Of a stretch of 64,000 bases of DNA, positions 8,625-17,489 are shown in pieces. The translations under genes and the position numbers were made by a program. The number at the start of each line of letters is the position of its first letter. Positions within the stretch are counted from its first letter, which is position 1. Location of the stretch: positions 62,001-126,000 of the forward strand of contig PBUB01000035.1 of NCBI GenBank assembly GCA_002729885.1, written 5' to 3'. Source of the stretch: Spirochaetaceae bacterium. GTDB lineage: Bacteria > Spirochaetota > Leptospiria > Leptospirales > Leptonemataceae. The notes beneath the pieces were generated by a model that saw only the letters and a list, made by a program, of their open reading frames with translations, was not told the origin of the DNA and did not search any database.

Positions 8625-9308
8625 ATGGATTCCAGACTGAATGACGCTTCCCTTGCTCCGGAGCTGGGCCCCCGGAAGTTCAAGTTTACCAGTCGCCAGG
8701 GCCGAGACCGCCGGGCTCGCCTTCTGGGCGCCGCCAGAGAGTTGCTGCGCGAGAATTCACCAGAAAGCATTAGCTTTGCCGATGTCTGCCAGAAGGCGGA
8801 TATTCCCAGACCTTCGGCCTATCATTTCTTCCCCAATATTCAGGCAATCTTTCATGGCCTTCGCCTATTGCATGCAGAAACCCTGGTGGAGCAGGCATTG
8901 AAGTTACAGAACCAGGAATTCAGCAGCTGGAGAAATTATCTGGATGCACTGGTAGATACAGCACTTCAGGTCACTCTATCCGATGAAGCCTACCCTGCGC
9001 TGATTTACGGCTACGGTCTGGACTTCGTAGAAACCAGAGAAATCGGTCGAGACCTGGATAGTCGATTGGCAGGCCTGGCCCTGCAGGGAATGAAACAGAA
9101 ATTCACATTACCAGACCTGGCAAACCTACAAGAAATCTTTGGCATAGCCCTGGCCATTATCGATTCCATTTTCAGACAAAGCTTTCGCCGCCTTGGGCAG
9201 ATATCACCGGACATGGTCCAGGAAGCGAAGCGAGCCGCCACAGCCTATATCAAATTATATATTCCGGAATTTACACCACCCAGGGGTAAGACCAAAGAGG
9301 ATGCATAG
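8625..9308 (+). CDS. TetR/AcrR-family transcriptional regulator
   Basis: A 227-residue protein with an N-terminal helix-turn-helix: 'LLGAARELLRENSPESISFADVCQKADIPRPSAYHFFPN' is split here as helix 1 (LLGAARELL), helix 2 (SFADVCQKA) and recognition helix 3 (PRPSAYHFF). This is the TetR pattern in the first ~65 residues after a basic leader. The all-helical remainder is the ligand-binding and dimer domain, diverged as usual. It is transcribed away from the FGGY kinase cluster, so it is probably its repressor. The start is uncertain. ATG at 8625 fits a leaderless transcript, while an in-frame TTG at 8613 has AGGAG only 3 nt upstream. Confidence 0.85.
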   Translation: MDSRLNDASLAPELGPRKFKFTSRQGRDRRARLLGAARELLRENSPESISFADVCQKADIPRPSAYHFFPNIQAIFHGLRLLHAETLVEQALKLQNQEFSSWRNYLDALVDTALQVTLSDEAYPALIYGYGLDFVETREIGRDLDSRLAGLALQGMKQKFTLPDLANLQEIFGIALAIIDSIFRQSFRRLGQISPDMVQEAKRAATAYIKLYIPEFTPPRGKTKEDA

Positions 9309-9506
9309 ATTTCTATTTCCGGGATGCAAGATCCGCCATTCAGAAACCGGCTCGTTTCAATGCGTCCAGGACATTTCACAAACAAAGTTACAATTAGATA
9401 ATTATGAATAGATAGATCCAATCCAACAGATCGGAAGAGTGACCGCACGAGCGGAAAATATATAGACAACGTGCGAAAGAGTGAGATCAACTTTGGGGGG
9501 ATAAGA

Positions 9507-11780
9507 ATGAAACGATTCTTACCAGGAATGGTGCTTGCAGCCATTCCGCTACTAGCAGTATGCAAGAACAACAATGACTCCAGTATATTTCCGGTGACGG
9601 GATCGGAGGTATCCACGATAGAGTCTGCCCTTGGATTGCAGCAGCTTTCCATGGACAGCAACACCTATAACGTTGGGGCATCAAAAGTGGACATTACCGG
9701 TCCTTTTGCCCAGGAAAGCACCGGCTACAATAGCCCGGGGGAAACCATGGATGGCCTGGCCATGCGACTCTATAGCAGAACCTTTGTTATCGAGCAGCCC
9801 GGCGGAAAAGTCATCGCCATCGCTACAGCAGACCAGCTACATCTGTATCAAAGTATAAAACTGGGTGTAATCAAGAAACTGGCGCTGGACGGATACGGTC
9901 ATATCTTTGATGAAAAGAATGTGATGGTATCGGCCACCCACACACATGCGGCTACTTCCAATCATAGCTGGTACACTCTGTTCAATCTGTTTAACGGGGT
10001 AACTGGCTTCGATGAATTGCATTACCATGTAGTTGTTAACGGTATTGCGCAATCCATTGAAGAAGCCTATGACAATCGACAGGCAGCGGTTATCAAGTTC
10101 GCCAGAGGCCCGGTAGAAAACGGTGGATTCAATCGCTCCACCATCGCCTACCAGACCAATCCGGACGCCGAAGATTTCGAGGAAAACATCGACGAGAACA
10201 TGACTCTACTTCGTTTCGATTCTATAGATGGTCAGCCCATCGGAGCCATCAACTGGTACGGAGTGCATGGAACCTCTCTTGGAATCAACAACAGCAGAAT
10301 CCACGGAAATAACAAAGGATGGGCTGCCTATGAAATGGAAAAGCAAATGGGAGCTAACTTCGTTGCTGCTTTCGCACAGAGCACTGTAGGAGATGTAAGC
10401 CCCAACGAACCGGACCCATCAGACATTACTCTGGCATTTCTTCGACCGTCGGACCTGGACCCAACCCTGGATACTCTGGACAACCCGGTCATCCATGGTC
10501 AGAAACAACTGAACAAAGCTCTGGAACTGTATGCCAGTGCCCAGGAGATGGAAGTGAATGTAGATTACAGGCATAGCTATGTAAACTTCAACAATGTGCC
10601 TGTTTCTACCAACTACATTGGTAGCCATCGAATGGATTATGATACAGAAGTGGATCTGAATCAAGCATCCACCTGCGTGGCTACTGTGGGCGCAGCATTC
10701 CTGGCGGGAGATGAGGAAGGAGCCCCGGTGGACTTCGCAGAAGAAGGGGAAATTCGAAACAGCTACACTTTTGAGAATGGTCAATGGGTGCGAAACGAAT
10801 ACAACCTGACCAATCTGGATGGAGTGGCTCAGATTCTGGGAGTTTTCTGGCCTCTTGCTTCACAGGTACTTCAGACTACGAAGTACGATGCCTGCGCCAA
10901 AGAGAAGCTTGCTTTGCTCCCTGTTGGCGAAGTGGATGATTTCTGGTTTCCCAATCCCGAAGTTCCCTTTATTCCTGTTAATGTTCCCATTCAGAGCTTT
11001 CGCATTGGAGATCTGGTCATCGCAGGTTCTTCTTTCGAGATTACCACAATGGCAGGTCGGCGGGCCGAATCCGTCCTACTGGATACACTGGGCCCGGCCG
11101 GGGTGAATCATATAGTCATTGGATCCATGGTGAATTCGTATACGAATTACCTGGCCACCCGAGAAGAATATGCAGCCCAGCATTATGAAGGCTCCTTTAC
11201 GGTATTCGGGCCTTTCTCTGCCGCGGCTTTTCGCCAGGAGATGGATCGCCTGGCCCGGGATATGGTGAACAATCAACCCAGTGATCCGGGCCCTGTTCCT
11301 CCTGACCTGGCCAGCCAGCAGCTCATCGAAACCTGGATCTCAGCCAACGGAGTTGTAAACGATGGTGGCGATTTTGGAAAGGCACTCACCTCTCCTGCAT
11401 CGACCTACAATGCGAATCGGGATTCGGTGACTGTAGTATTTCAGGCAGCTCATCCAAGAACTGCGCTGATCAAAAAGCTGGATGGCACACTGTCCAGTTA
11501 TTACGATCCATCCAGCTATCGGATGATCGAAATTCAGCGAAGAGTCAATGGAAACTGGCAAACCGTAGCCACGGAAGATGATCCTTACACCAGTATTCAA
11601 TGGGTTCGCACGGGCGGAGACTTGAGCGCCACCTCGGAGCTAACGGTTCTATGGAAGATTCGCAACCAGCCTTCGGGAACCTATCGTATTCGCTATCGGG
11701 GACTGGCGAAACGCTGGTATTTCTTCTGGACCTCCTATCAGAAGTTCACCGGCACAACGTCCAGCTTTCAGTTGCAATAA
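9507..11780 (+). CDS. neutral ceramidase, predicted lipoprotein
   Basis: A 757-residue protein of the neutral/alkaline non-lysosomal ceramidase family, which hydrolyses ceramide to sphingosine and a fatty acid. The N-terminus 'MKRFLPGMVLAAIPLLAVC' is a lipoprotein signal with Cys at residue 19. The start has GGGGGG 6 nt upstream. Mature sequence begins with the family hallmark 'VGASKVDITGP'. Zinc ligands are likely His145/His147 in 'SATHTHAATSNHSW'. The serine nucleophile is likely Ser298 in 'STVGDVSPN'. The last ~150 residues form a beta-sandwich like the C-terminal domain of the family. It is probably cell-surface or periplasmic. Environmental bacteria use such enzymes on host or detrital sphingolipids; in this organism the role is unknown. 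It appears monocistronic with its own terminator. Confidence 0.92.
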   Translation: MKRFLPGMVLAAIPLLAVCKNNNDSSIFPVTGSEVSTIESALGLQQLSMDSNTYNVGASKVDITGPFAQESTGYNSPGETMDGLAMRLYSRTFVIEQPGGKVIAIATADQLHLYQSIKLGVIKKLALDGYGHIFDEKNVMVSATHTHAATSNHSWYTLFNLFNGVTGFDELHYHVVVNGIAQSIEEAYDNRQAAVIKFARGPVENGGFNRSTIAYQTNPDAEDFEENIDENMTLLRFDSIDGQPIGAINWYGVHGTSLGINNSRIHGNNKGWAAYEMEKQMGANFVAAFAQSTVGDVSPNEPDPSDITLAFLRPSDLDPTLDTLDNPVIHGQKQLNKALELYASAQEMEVNVDYRHSYVNFNNVPVSTNYIGSHRMDYDTEVDLNQASTCVATVGAAFLAGDEEGAPVDFAEEGEIRNSYTFENGQWVRNEYNLTNLDGVAQILGVFWPLASQVLQTTKYDACAKEKLALLPVGEVDDFWFPNPEVPFIPVNVPIQSFRIGDLVIAGSSFEITTMAGRRAESVLLDTLGPAGVNHIVIGSMVNSYTNYLATREEYAAQHYEGSFTVFGPFSAAAFRQEMDRLARDMVNNQPSDPGPVPPDLASQQLIETWISANGVVNDGGDFGKALTSPASTYNANRDSVTVVFQAAHPRTALIKKLDGTLSSYYDPSSYRMIEIQRRVNGNWQTVATEDDPYTSIQWVRTGGDLSATSELTVLWKIRNQPSGTYRIRYRGLAKRWYFFWTSYQKFTGTTSSFQLQ

Positions 11781-11801
11781 GCCAACCTAAATCTTTTGAC
11801 C

Positions 11802-11856
11802 CGGCCCTGTGGGCCGAACACTCCTCGGGCCTGCGATCTTCGCAGGCCCTTCTTTT
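11802..11856 (+). terminator. double hairpin, intrinsic terminator after ceramidase
   Basis: A first hairpin CGGCCC-TGT-GGGCCG (11802-11816) is followed by a perfect 10-bp stem GGGCCTGCGA / TCGCAGGCCC (11827-11849) and a T-rich tail TTCTTTTT. It starts 21 bp after the ceramidase stop codon. Confidence 0.9.
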
Positions 11857-11966
11857 TCCAGAATCTCAACGGCTCGTCAGCCTTGAAGCAGGTCCCGACA
11901 GTGAACTTTCAGATTAGTCCGGAAGCAAAATTTAGATCGAATTGAATGGCTGAGCGCAGTCTGGAA

Positions 11967-11994
11967 TTGACATAATCCGCAATTGAGCTATCCT
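11967..11994 (+). promoter_or_regulatory. candidate sigma-70 promoter upstream of the CWC protein
   Basis: A perfect TTGACA (11967-11972), 16-bp spacer and TATCCT (11989-11994) lie about 70 bp before the ATG at 12066, in the 200-bp stretch after the ceramidase terminator. Confidence 0.45.
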
Positions 11995-12065
11995 GACCTC
12001 CAGGCTCTCAGGGCCTTTTACTGCGAATAAAAAGCAAGAGCGCAGGATCATTCGGCAGATAAATT

Positions 12066-12296
12066 ATGCATCGGGGCAACACAGGCAGCCAGCTTTCGGA
12101 TTTGGACCACTGCAGCACTCATGAGGCAACCACGTGCCCACGCTGCCATAAGAGCTTTGCATGCAAGCCGGCCAGCATAAGCGCATGCTGGTGTATTCAT
12201 GAAAAAGTATCTGCGGATGTTCTAAGAAAACTTCAAGGCCAGTATGAAAGCTGTTTATGCAGGAGCTGTCTGTTAGAGTTGGCCAAAACAGTATAG
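12066..12296 (+). CDS. small cysteine-rich CWC-family protein
   Basis: A 76-residue protein with eight Cys in the last ~55 residues, arranged CPRC...C...CWC...CLCRSC. The central 'SACWC' and the terminal 'CLCRSCLLELA' match the Cys-rich CWC family of small conserved bacterial proteins, probably zinc- or iron-sulfur-binding. Their function is not established. A good promoter lies upstream, but no clear ribosome site precedes the ATG. It converges with the next gene over a long inverted repeat. The signature, with proper spacing, makes it a real gene despite its size. Confidence 0.75.
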   Translation: MHRGNTGSQLSDLDHCSTHEATTCPRCHKSFACKPASISACWCIHEKVSADVLRKLQGQYESCLCRSCLLELAKTV

Positions 12297-12315
12297 ATGG
12301 CACAGCCCTGCTCTG

Positions 12316-12400
12316 AATCCCGGGATCCATAGATTCGACGGCTTACGAAGTACACCAGCCGTTCCAGTGTCCCTTCCATGAGAGGCCGGGATCCGGGATT
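12316..12400. repeat. inverted repeat between convergent genes
   Basis: AATCCCGGGATCC (12316-12328) pairs with GGATCCGGGATT (12389-12400) with one bulged base, across a 60-nt loop. It spans the whole gap between two convergent genes and reaches the stop codon of the minus-strand gene. It could act as a bidirectional transcription end. There is no T-tract. Confidence 0.5.
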
Positions 12401-13436
12401 AGAGTTTATTGCTGATGGCTTCCAGTGTACTGTTGGCGCTGTAAAAGGAATCCAGACGCTTACGAATGGAACTCTCGAGTACACCCGCATCATCCTGCCA
12501 TCGCTCCAGATTGTGCAAAAGATAGCTTAAAACAGCAGGCAAGGATTCGTTTTCTGGCTCAACTCCATGCTCGGATAGAATTCTTGTGAGGCTTGCATCC
12601 TTTCGGTTATCATAGAAGGACAGAGCAGCTCCACGAATCAGGGACTGGAACTCCCTGGATTCTATAAGAAATTCAGGCCAATCAGCCAGGCATTCTGCAG
12701 CCGCCGCATATTCTTCCTGGGAGACCAGTTCCAGCATGCTACCCAGTTCTCTACCGGCCCAGTCCTGATAGATCTGGTAGGCCGTTTCGGTGAACTCTTC
12801 GCCTTCGAAAGCGGTGTAGAGCATCTTTTCCGTATGATGCATGGTCGAGTCTATGTTCTTACGAATGAACTCTTTGATGGGTTTTTCGAAGTTTCCCTCC
12901 AGACCTTCCATAGCGCGACCCAGAAGAGCCTGGCCGGCGCGCATAATATTTCCGGCCAGGGGTATATCCTTACCAATGCCTCCTTCCGCAAGAAATCCTT
13001 TGATTCCGTTATAGAGTACATCTGAAAGAAACTGCGCGAAGAATGGATTGTACACAGCTGTGCGAATCAACTCTTTTCGAAGATTCTCCAGCTTGAGCGA
13101 AGCCTGGATAAGCTGTTTGGCACGCTCTCCGGATATCATTCGGTCCAGGCTGAATTTAAATACCTCCGGTTTCTGTTCCAGAATTTCAACAAATAACCTT
13201 TTGCGAACCATCTGAGAGCCCGCACTACGAAGGCCCAGTCGAACCAGCATCCAGTTCAATTCCTGGAATTGCTCAGCAGACATCGCCTGTCCCAGACTGA
13301 AGTCAGAGTTACTTTTAAGAGTGGCCATCAAATCGGCCTCTATCTGATCCCTTCGCCCCACGGATCGATATTCTTCCAGCTCATGCTGAATCTGAAGTTC
13401 CTTCAGCTCTATTAGAATGTCTTCGGCCTTGCTCAT
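12399..13436 (-). CDS. conserved-looking helical protein of unknown function
   Basis: A 345-residue, almost wholly alpha-helical, Glu/Leu-rich soluble protein. I do not recognise the family. It has no signal peptide or clear membrane helix, and only a Gly-rich, weakly hydrophobic patch near residues 145-170 (FLAEGGIGKDIPLAGNIMRAG). Its ATG overlaps the stop of the transaminase gene by 4 bp (ATGA), so it is translationally coupled to it. The N-terminus 'ILIELKELQIQHELEEY' looks like a short coiled coil. Tight coupling suggests a cellular rather than mobile origin, but gives no functional clue. Confidence 0.7.
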   Translation of the reverse strand: MSKAEDILIELKELQIQHELEEYRSVGRRDQIEADLMATLKSNSDFSLGQAMSAEQFQELNWMLVRLGLRSAGSQMVRKRLFVEILEQKPEVFKFSLDRMISGERAKQLIQASLKLENLRKELIRTAVYNPFFAQFLSDVLYNGIKGFLAEGGIGKDIPLAGNIMRAGQALLGRAMEGLEGNFEKPIKEFIRKNIDSTMHHTEKMLYTAFEGEEFTETAYQIYQDWAGRELGSMLELVSQEEYAAAAECLADWPEFLIESREFQSLIRGAALSFYDNRKDASLTRILSEHGVEPENESLPAVLSYLLHNLERWQDDAGVLESSIRKRLDSFYSANSTLEAISNKL

Positions 13437-14725
13437 TTACTTCCTTCCAGCAGCTGACCTGTCACTTCAATCAGCTTGTCGATTCCCTGTTCAATAGTAT
13501 CCAGATCCTGAGAAAAACTCAGTCGGATGCAGCGATCCCGATGATCGAAATCATCTTTTAGCCCGGGAAAATAATACTTGCCAGGAACTACGATAACACC
13601 GGCTTCCTTGAGTTTCTGATATAGGATGGATGTGGAGATGTCGGCATCGAACCACAGCCAGAGAAAGAACGCTCCTCCGGATTCATGGATTCGCAGTCCC
13701 ATCCTGCCCAGGCCGGCCTTTAGTTTTTCTACTGCCAGATCTCTGGCTCTGCGATAATGGGGCTGAAGCACCTTCCTGCATTGGTTCAGGAGGGAACCGT
13801 TTTCTATGCTTCTTCGCACAAGTGCCGGTCCCATACCACCACAGCTAAGATTAAAAATGGAGTTCAATTTTTCAATTCTGGAAACAATGTCCGGTGGAGC
13901 CACCACGATACCTGTGCGAAGGCCGGGCAGTCCCAGTTTGGAAAGACTGAGAATTACAATGCAACCGTCCCTGTAGAATGGAGTACTGTTATCGAATACA
14001 ATACCTGGAAAAGGAAGTCCATACGCTGCATCTATGATTAAGGGGACATCCTTCTGAGAGCAGAGGCTATAAAGCTGCTCCAATTCCTGGTCGGATACAT
14101 TATTTCCCGTAGGATTACAGGGCCTTGAAATGCAGACCGCACCTGTTGTCTCATCGATTTGCAATCGCTGAAAATCAATTTCATAGCGAAAGCTATAATC
14201 ATCCAGGAGAGTAACTCTGGGCAGAAATGACTTTAGAGTCCCAGCCTGAATCCCCACGTCTTCATAGCCAATGTATTCCGGGCTCATGGGAAATACAATA
14301 TTTGCGGTGCTTCCATCCTCTCTTCTTCCGCCCAGCAAGTTCATAAGCAAAAAGAATGCATTCTGACTTCCCTGGGTGAGTGCAATGTTTTCCGGACCCA
14401 CATCCCAGCCACAGTCCTGCTCCAGGAGTCTGGCAATTGCCTTTCGGAAGGGAACATTGCCTCCTGGATGATCGTAAACGCCCAGGGCTCTTTCAAAGCG
14501 GTCGGAGTCTGACATTAGATGATCCATTTCGCCTCGAAAGAATTCTTCCATTTCCGGCAGGCGCCCTGGATTGCCGCCACCCAGCATCAGCATCTTTCTG
14601 GGACCGCTCAGGGCAAGGTCCAGATCTACCATCAGCTCCTGGATGCCGGAAGAAGCATCATAGCGGCGATAGAATTCCGTCCTTGCAACCATGGACTTAG
14701 ATTCAATGGGAGGCAGCTGATGCAA
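13433..14725 (-). CDS. avtA: valine-pyruvate transaminase-like aminotransferase
   Basis: A 430-residue class I/II PLP aminotransferase resembling valine-pyruvate transaminase, which interconverts valine and 2-oxoisovalerate with alanine and pyruvate. Motifs include 'MLMLGGGNPGRLPEMEEFF' at the start, 'ALTQGSQNAFF', 'CISRPCNPTGNNVS', PLP Lys at about residue 262 in 'SLSKLGLPGLRTG', and the C-terminal Arg in 'DRCIRLSFSQD' that holds the substrate carboxylate. AvtA proteins are ~420 aa, so the length fits. The start is TTG at 14725 with AAGGGA upstream; an in-frame ATG 11 codons later has no ribosome site. It is divergent from uvrC with only 54 bp between. Confidence 0.85.
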   Translation of the reverse strand: MHQLPPIESKSMVARTEFYRRYDASSGIQELMVDLDLALSGPRKMLMLGGGNPGRLPEMEEFFRGEMDHLMSDSDRFERALGVYDHPGGNVPFRKAIARLLEQDCGWDVGPENIALTQGSQNAFFLLMNLLGGRREDGSTANIVFPMSPEYIGYEDVGIQAGTLKSFLPRVTLLDDYSFRYEIDFQRLQIDETTGAVCISRPCNPTGNNVSDQELEQLYSLCSQKDVPLIIDAAYGLPFPGIVFDNSTPFYRDGCIVILSLSKLGLPGLRTGIVVAPPDIVSRIEKLNSIFNLSCGGMGPALVRRSIENGSLLNQCRKVLQPHYRRARDLAVEKLKAGLGRMGLRIHESGGAFFLWLWFDADISTSILYQKLKEAGVIVVPGKYYFPGLKDDFDHRDRCIRLSFSQDLDTIEQGIDKLIEVTGQLLEGSK

Positions 14726-14779
14726 AGTGTTTTCCCTTTTTAACTGGATGTACAGGGCGCGGTTACGCTATTTGCAAAT

Positions 14780-16648
14780 ATGGATCGCAGGGAATCCATT
14801 CAGCAAAAGGTGGGCCGCGCGCCCCAGGATCCGGGATGCTATCTGTGGAAGGATTCTGCAGGTGAGATCCTCTATGTGGGAAAAGCGGACCGTCTCCGTA
14901 CACGGCTCAGGAACTATCTGAACCCGGAGACGGTAAAAACAGCCATGCTGATGCAGCGTGTTTCTGATCTGGAATGGATTACCACAGAAACCTCCGCCGA
15001 GGCTCTTATTCTGGAAGACACCCTGGTCAAGAAGCATAAGCCCAGGTTCAACGTTCGACTAAAAGACGATAAAAGATTCCCCTACCTCTGCGTTTCCACA
15101 TCGGAACCGTTTCCAAGAATCTATCTTACACGATCTGTGCGAAAGGATGGGAACAGATACTTTGGTCCTTATACTGACGTCAGGGCCGCAAGGCATATTC
15201 TGGACTTAATCCATAAAACGTTCCCCATACGCAAAGTACGGCAGAAATTACCTCTGAGCAAGCCGCGACGCCCCTGTATGAATTTCCACATTAATCGATG
15301 TCTGGCTCCCTGTCAGGGCAATGTGGCGGAAGAAGAGTATAAAAAGATCGTAGACGAACTGATTCTATTTCTGGAAGGAAAGCATGAACTTCTGGAAGAA
15401 CTGGTTAAGAAGAGAATGGACCAGTTTAGCCAGTCCATGCAATTCGAACGTGCTGCGATCTACCGTGATATTCTTGGTTCCCTGCGAAGGTTTCAGGAAC
15501 GCCAGACTGTTTCCAGACCTGGCGCCGGCGATGAAGATGTAATCGCAGTGGCCAGAGATGACTCCTACGGTCAGGCGGTGGTATTTGAATACAGACAGGG
15601 AAATCTCACCGGTCGTAAAGCCTTTCCATTAACGGGACTGGAAGCAGCGGATGAATCAGATTTGCTGCAGTCTTTCATTCGAGAATACTATCTTTCCAAT
15701 CAATCCATACCGCCTCGTATTCTAATGTCTCACTCCATGGATCCTGCAGAGAGATCCATTCTGGAGGAGTATCTGGGTCGGACCAGTGAACGCAAGGTAC
15801 GCCTCAGACATCCTCAAAGAGGCCCCTCTGTTACAGTGCTGGAAATGGCACGAAAAAATGCAGAATTGCTGCTTAAAGAACAGGTAATCAAAGTTAAGAG
15901 CAAGGACCGACGAAGTGGACTGGAAGAAATCCGCGAATTCCTGGGACTTCCATCAGTTCCAGAATTCATAGAATGTTACGATATTTCGCATTTCCAGGGC
16001 AGACAGACTGTAGCGGCAGGCGTTCAGTTCGAAAATGGACAGCCCAGAAAGGCTGGCTATCGCAGATATATAATTCGTTCGGTACCGGGCATAGATGACC
16101 CGGCCTCCATGAGAGAGGTAATCGCTCGCAGGATACAGCGACTCATCAATGAAGATTCCAGAATGCCGGATCTGATTGTAATCGATGGAGGAAGCACCCA
16201 GTTGCAGGCTGCCTGTGAAGCCGCTGCATCTCTGGGACGAGATGATCTGCCCATGATTGGCCTGGCCAAGAAAAGAGAAGAGATCTATCTGCCTGGACGC
16301 CCTGTACCTCTGAGCTTCGATAAGAATTCTGCAGGAATGCGAATTCTTAGACATTTACGGGATGAGGCCCACCGTTTCGGAATTTCTCATCAGCGAATTC
16401 GAAGCAACAAAGCCCAATTGAAAATTCTGGAAACCTCCATTCCAGACATTGGAAAAAACCGCATTCGAGCCATGTTGAAGCATTTTGATGACAGGAAGAT
16501 TGCCGAGGCCAGCATTGAAGAATTAATGGAAGTGCCGGGTATTGGCGAAAAACTGGCCAAAAAGATCCATGGAGCTCTGAATCGACAGGAGAGCGAAACT
16601 CAGTCCGAATCGTATTCCGGGGCAGCCACCATTAGCCAGGAACTCTAA
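14780..16648 (+). CDS. uvrC: excinuclease ABC subunit C
   Basis: A 622-residue nucleotide-excision-repair nuclease that makes both incisions beside UvrAB-marked lesions. Domains in order: GIY-YIG nuclease at about residues 14-95 ('PGCYLWKDSAGEILYVGKA'), Cys-rich segment ('CMNFHINRCLAPC') near 170-185, UVR motif near 205-240 that binds UvrB, RNase H-like endonuclease with 'ECYDISHFQG', 'LIVIDGGSTQL' and 'RDEAHRFGISHQR' supplying the Asp, Asp and His, and helix-hairpin-helix near 560-600 ('LMEVPGIGEKLAKKI'). Length and all catalytic residues are normal. Confidence 0.97.
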   Translation: MDRRESIQQKVGRAPQDPGCYLWKDSAGEILYVGKADRLRTRLRNYLNPETVKTAMLMQRVSDLEWITTETSAEALILEDTLVKKHKPRFNVRLKDDKRFPYLCVSTSEPFPRIYLTRSVRKDGNRYFGPYTDVRAARHILDLIHKTFPIRKVRQKLPLSKPRRPCMNFHINRCLAPCQGNVAEEEYKKIVDELILFLEGKHELLEELVKKRMDQFSQSMQFERAAIYRDILGSLRRFQERQTVSRPGAGDEDVIAVARDDSYGQAVVFEYRQGNLTGRKAFPLTGLEAADESDLLQSFIREYYLSNQSIPPRILMSHSMDPAERSILEEYLGRTSERKVRLRHPQRGPSVTVLEMARKNAELLLKEQVIKVKSKDRRSGLEEIREFLGLPSVPEFIECYDISHFQGRQTVAAGVQFENGQPRKAGYRRYIIRSVPGIDDPASMREVIARRIQRLINEDSRMPDLIVIDGGSTQLQAACEAAASLGRDDLPMIGLAKKREEIYLPGRPVPLSFDKNSAGMRILRHLRDEAHRFGISHQRIRSNKAQLKILETSIPDIGKNRIRAMLKHFDDRKIAEASIEELMEVPGIGEKLAKKIHGALNRQESETQSESYSGAATISQEL

Positions 16649-16660
16649 TTTCAACTTCAG

Positions 16661-16672
16661 ATACCATGGTAT
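16661..16672. repeat. 12-bp perfect palindrome after uvrC
   Basis: ATACCATGGTAT lies 12 bp past the uvrC stop, in the 149-bp spacer before the thioesterase gene. It could be a protein-binding site for the downstream gene. There is no other support. Confidence 0.3.
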
Positions 16673-16797
16673 GATAGTTAGACTTCCGGGTCAATTGCTC
16701 CGATAGGTAAAAAGTTTTTAGCTCCGGGTAAAAGAACATCTCGAGAAGGGTCAGGAGACATCCGGCCTGAGTCCTTTTCCACTGCTTTGAGGTTTTT

Positions 16798-17232
16798 ATG
16801 ACAGATAAACAGGCTCGCGAAGAACTTGAAGGATTCCATATCGTTACCCGCCACCTGGTAATGGAAAAAGATCTGAACTACCATGGAAATCTATACGGTG
16901 GCACCATGCTTGCCTGGCTGGATGAATCGTCAGCACTCTACGTTATGGAAAGCATCGGCTATACCAACTTTGTAACTGCAGGAATGGAGAATGTGCGATT
17001 CAAGTCTCCGGCCAGAAGTGGAGAAGCAGTAGTATTCTATTGCAGAACGGCAGACATAGGCCGCAGTTCCATCACGGTGCAGACCAGGGCCTTTGTGCAC
17101 GATCCGCTCAGCGATCGTAAAGATGAAATCATAAATTGCTCCATCACCTTTGTTTGCCTGAAGGATGGAAAGCCCTTCGCTTACTTTGAAAGCGACGACT
17201 ACAAGAGTCGAAGAAGCCGGGCACCACTCTAG
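16798..17232 (+). CDS. acyl-CoA thioesterase, hotdog fold (YciA-like)
   Basis: A 144-residue single hotdog domain. The motif 'HGNLYGGTMLAWLDESSALYV' contains the conserved Asn and Gly of the substrate pocket and the catalytic Asp. 'GMENVRFKSPARSGEAVVFYC' is typical of the acyl-CoA hydrolase subgroup (BACH/YciA), which hydrolyses acyl-CoA to free CoA and fatty acid. GAGG lies 5 nt before the ATG. The thioesterase probably acts in the cytoplasm as a hexamer, as the family does. An acyl-CoA synthetase and a thiolase elsewhere in the window belong to the same metabolic field. Confidence 0.88.
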   Translation: MTDKQAREELEGFHIVTRHLVMEKDLNYHGNLYGGTMLAWLDESSALYVMESIGYTNFVTAGMENVRFKSPARSGEAVVFYCRTADIGRSSITVQTRAFVHDPLSDRKDEIINCSITFVCLKDGKPFAYFESDDYKSRRSRAPL

Positions 17233-17489
17233 CAAAGCCCATTGCATTTGGGGATATCGATTCATTCCGGTGCATCCGCTCCGGTTTCGCCAGAATCAGG
17301 ACCAGAATCCCCACCAGGTTGTAGCCGCAGTCTGGCAAATATGCAACTCGCCGTCGCCGCTCGAAATGCCGGGACGGAAATTGAGACAGGAATCCAAGGG
17401 GCTGGAAAACAGGAAATGCTGGATCTGGCGAAAATCTGTTTAGACGGATGCGGTATTGATGTTAAGACAGGGGGATCCGGATCCAGATT
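17233..17489. other. gene-poor spacer of 257 bp
   Basis: This stretch lies between the thioesterase and the end of the convergent DUF4340 gene. A plus-strand frame (17242-17538) stays open across it and into the neighbour, but has no ribosome site, odd composition and no recognisable motif, so I do not call it a gene. No clear terminator is visible. Confidence 0.4.

Noticed and set aside
9428..9439. AGATCGGAAGAG, identical to the first 12 bases of a common sequencing adapter
   Set aside because: The bases that follow do not match either adapter continuation, and the flanking sequence is normal intergenic DNA before a gene with a good ribosome site. Most likely chance.
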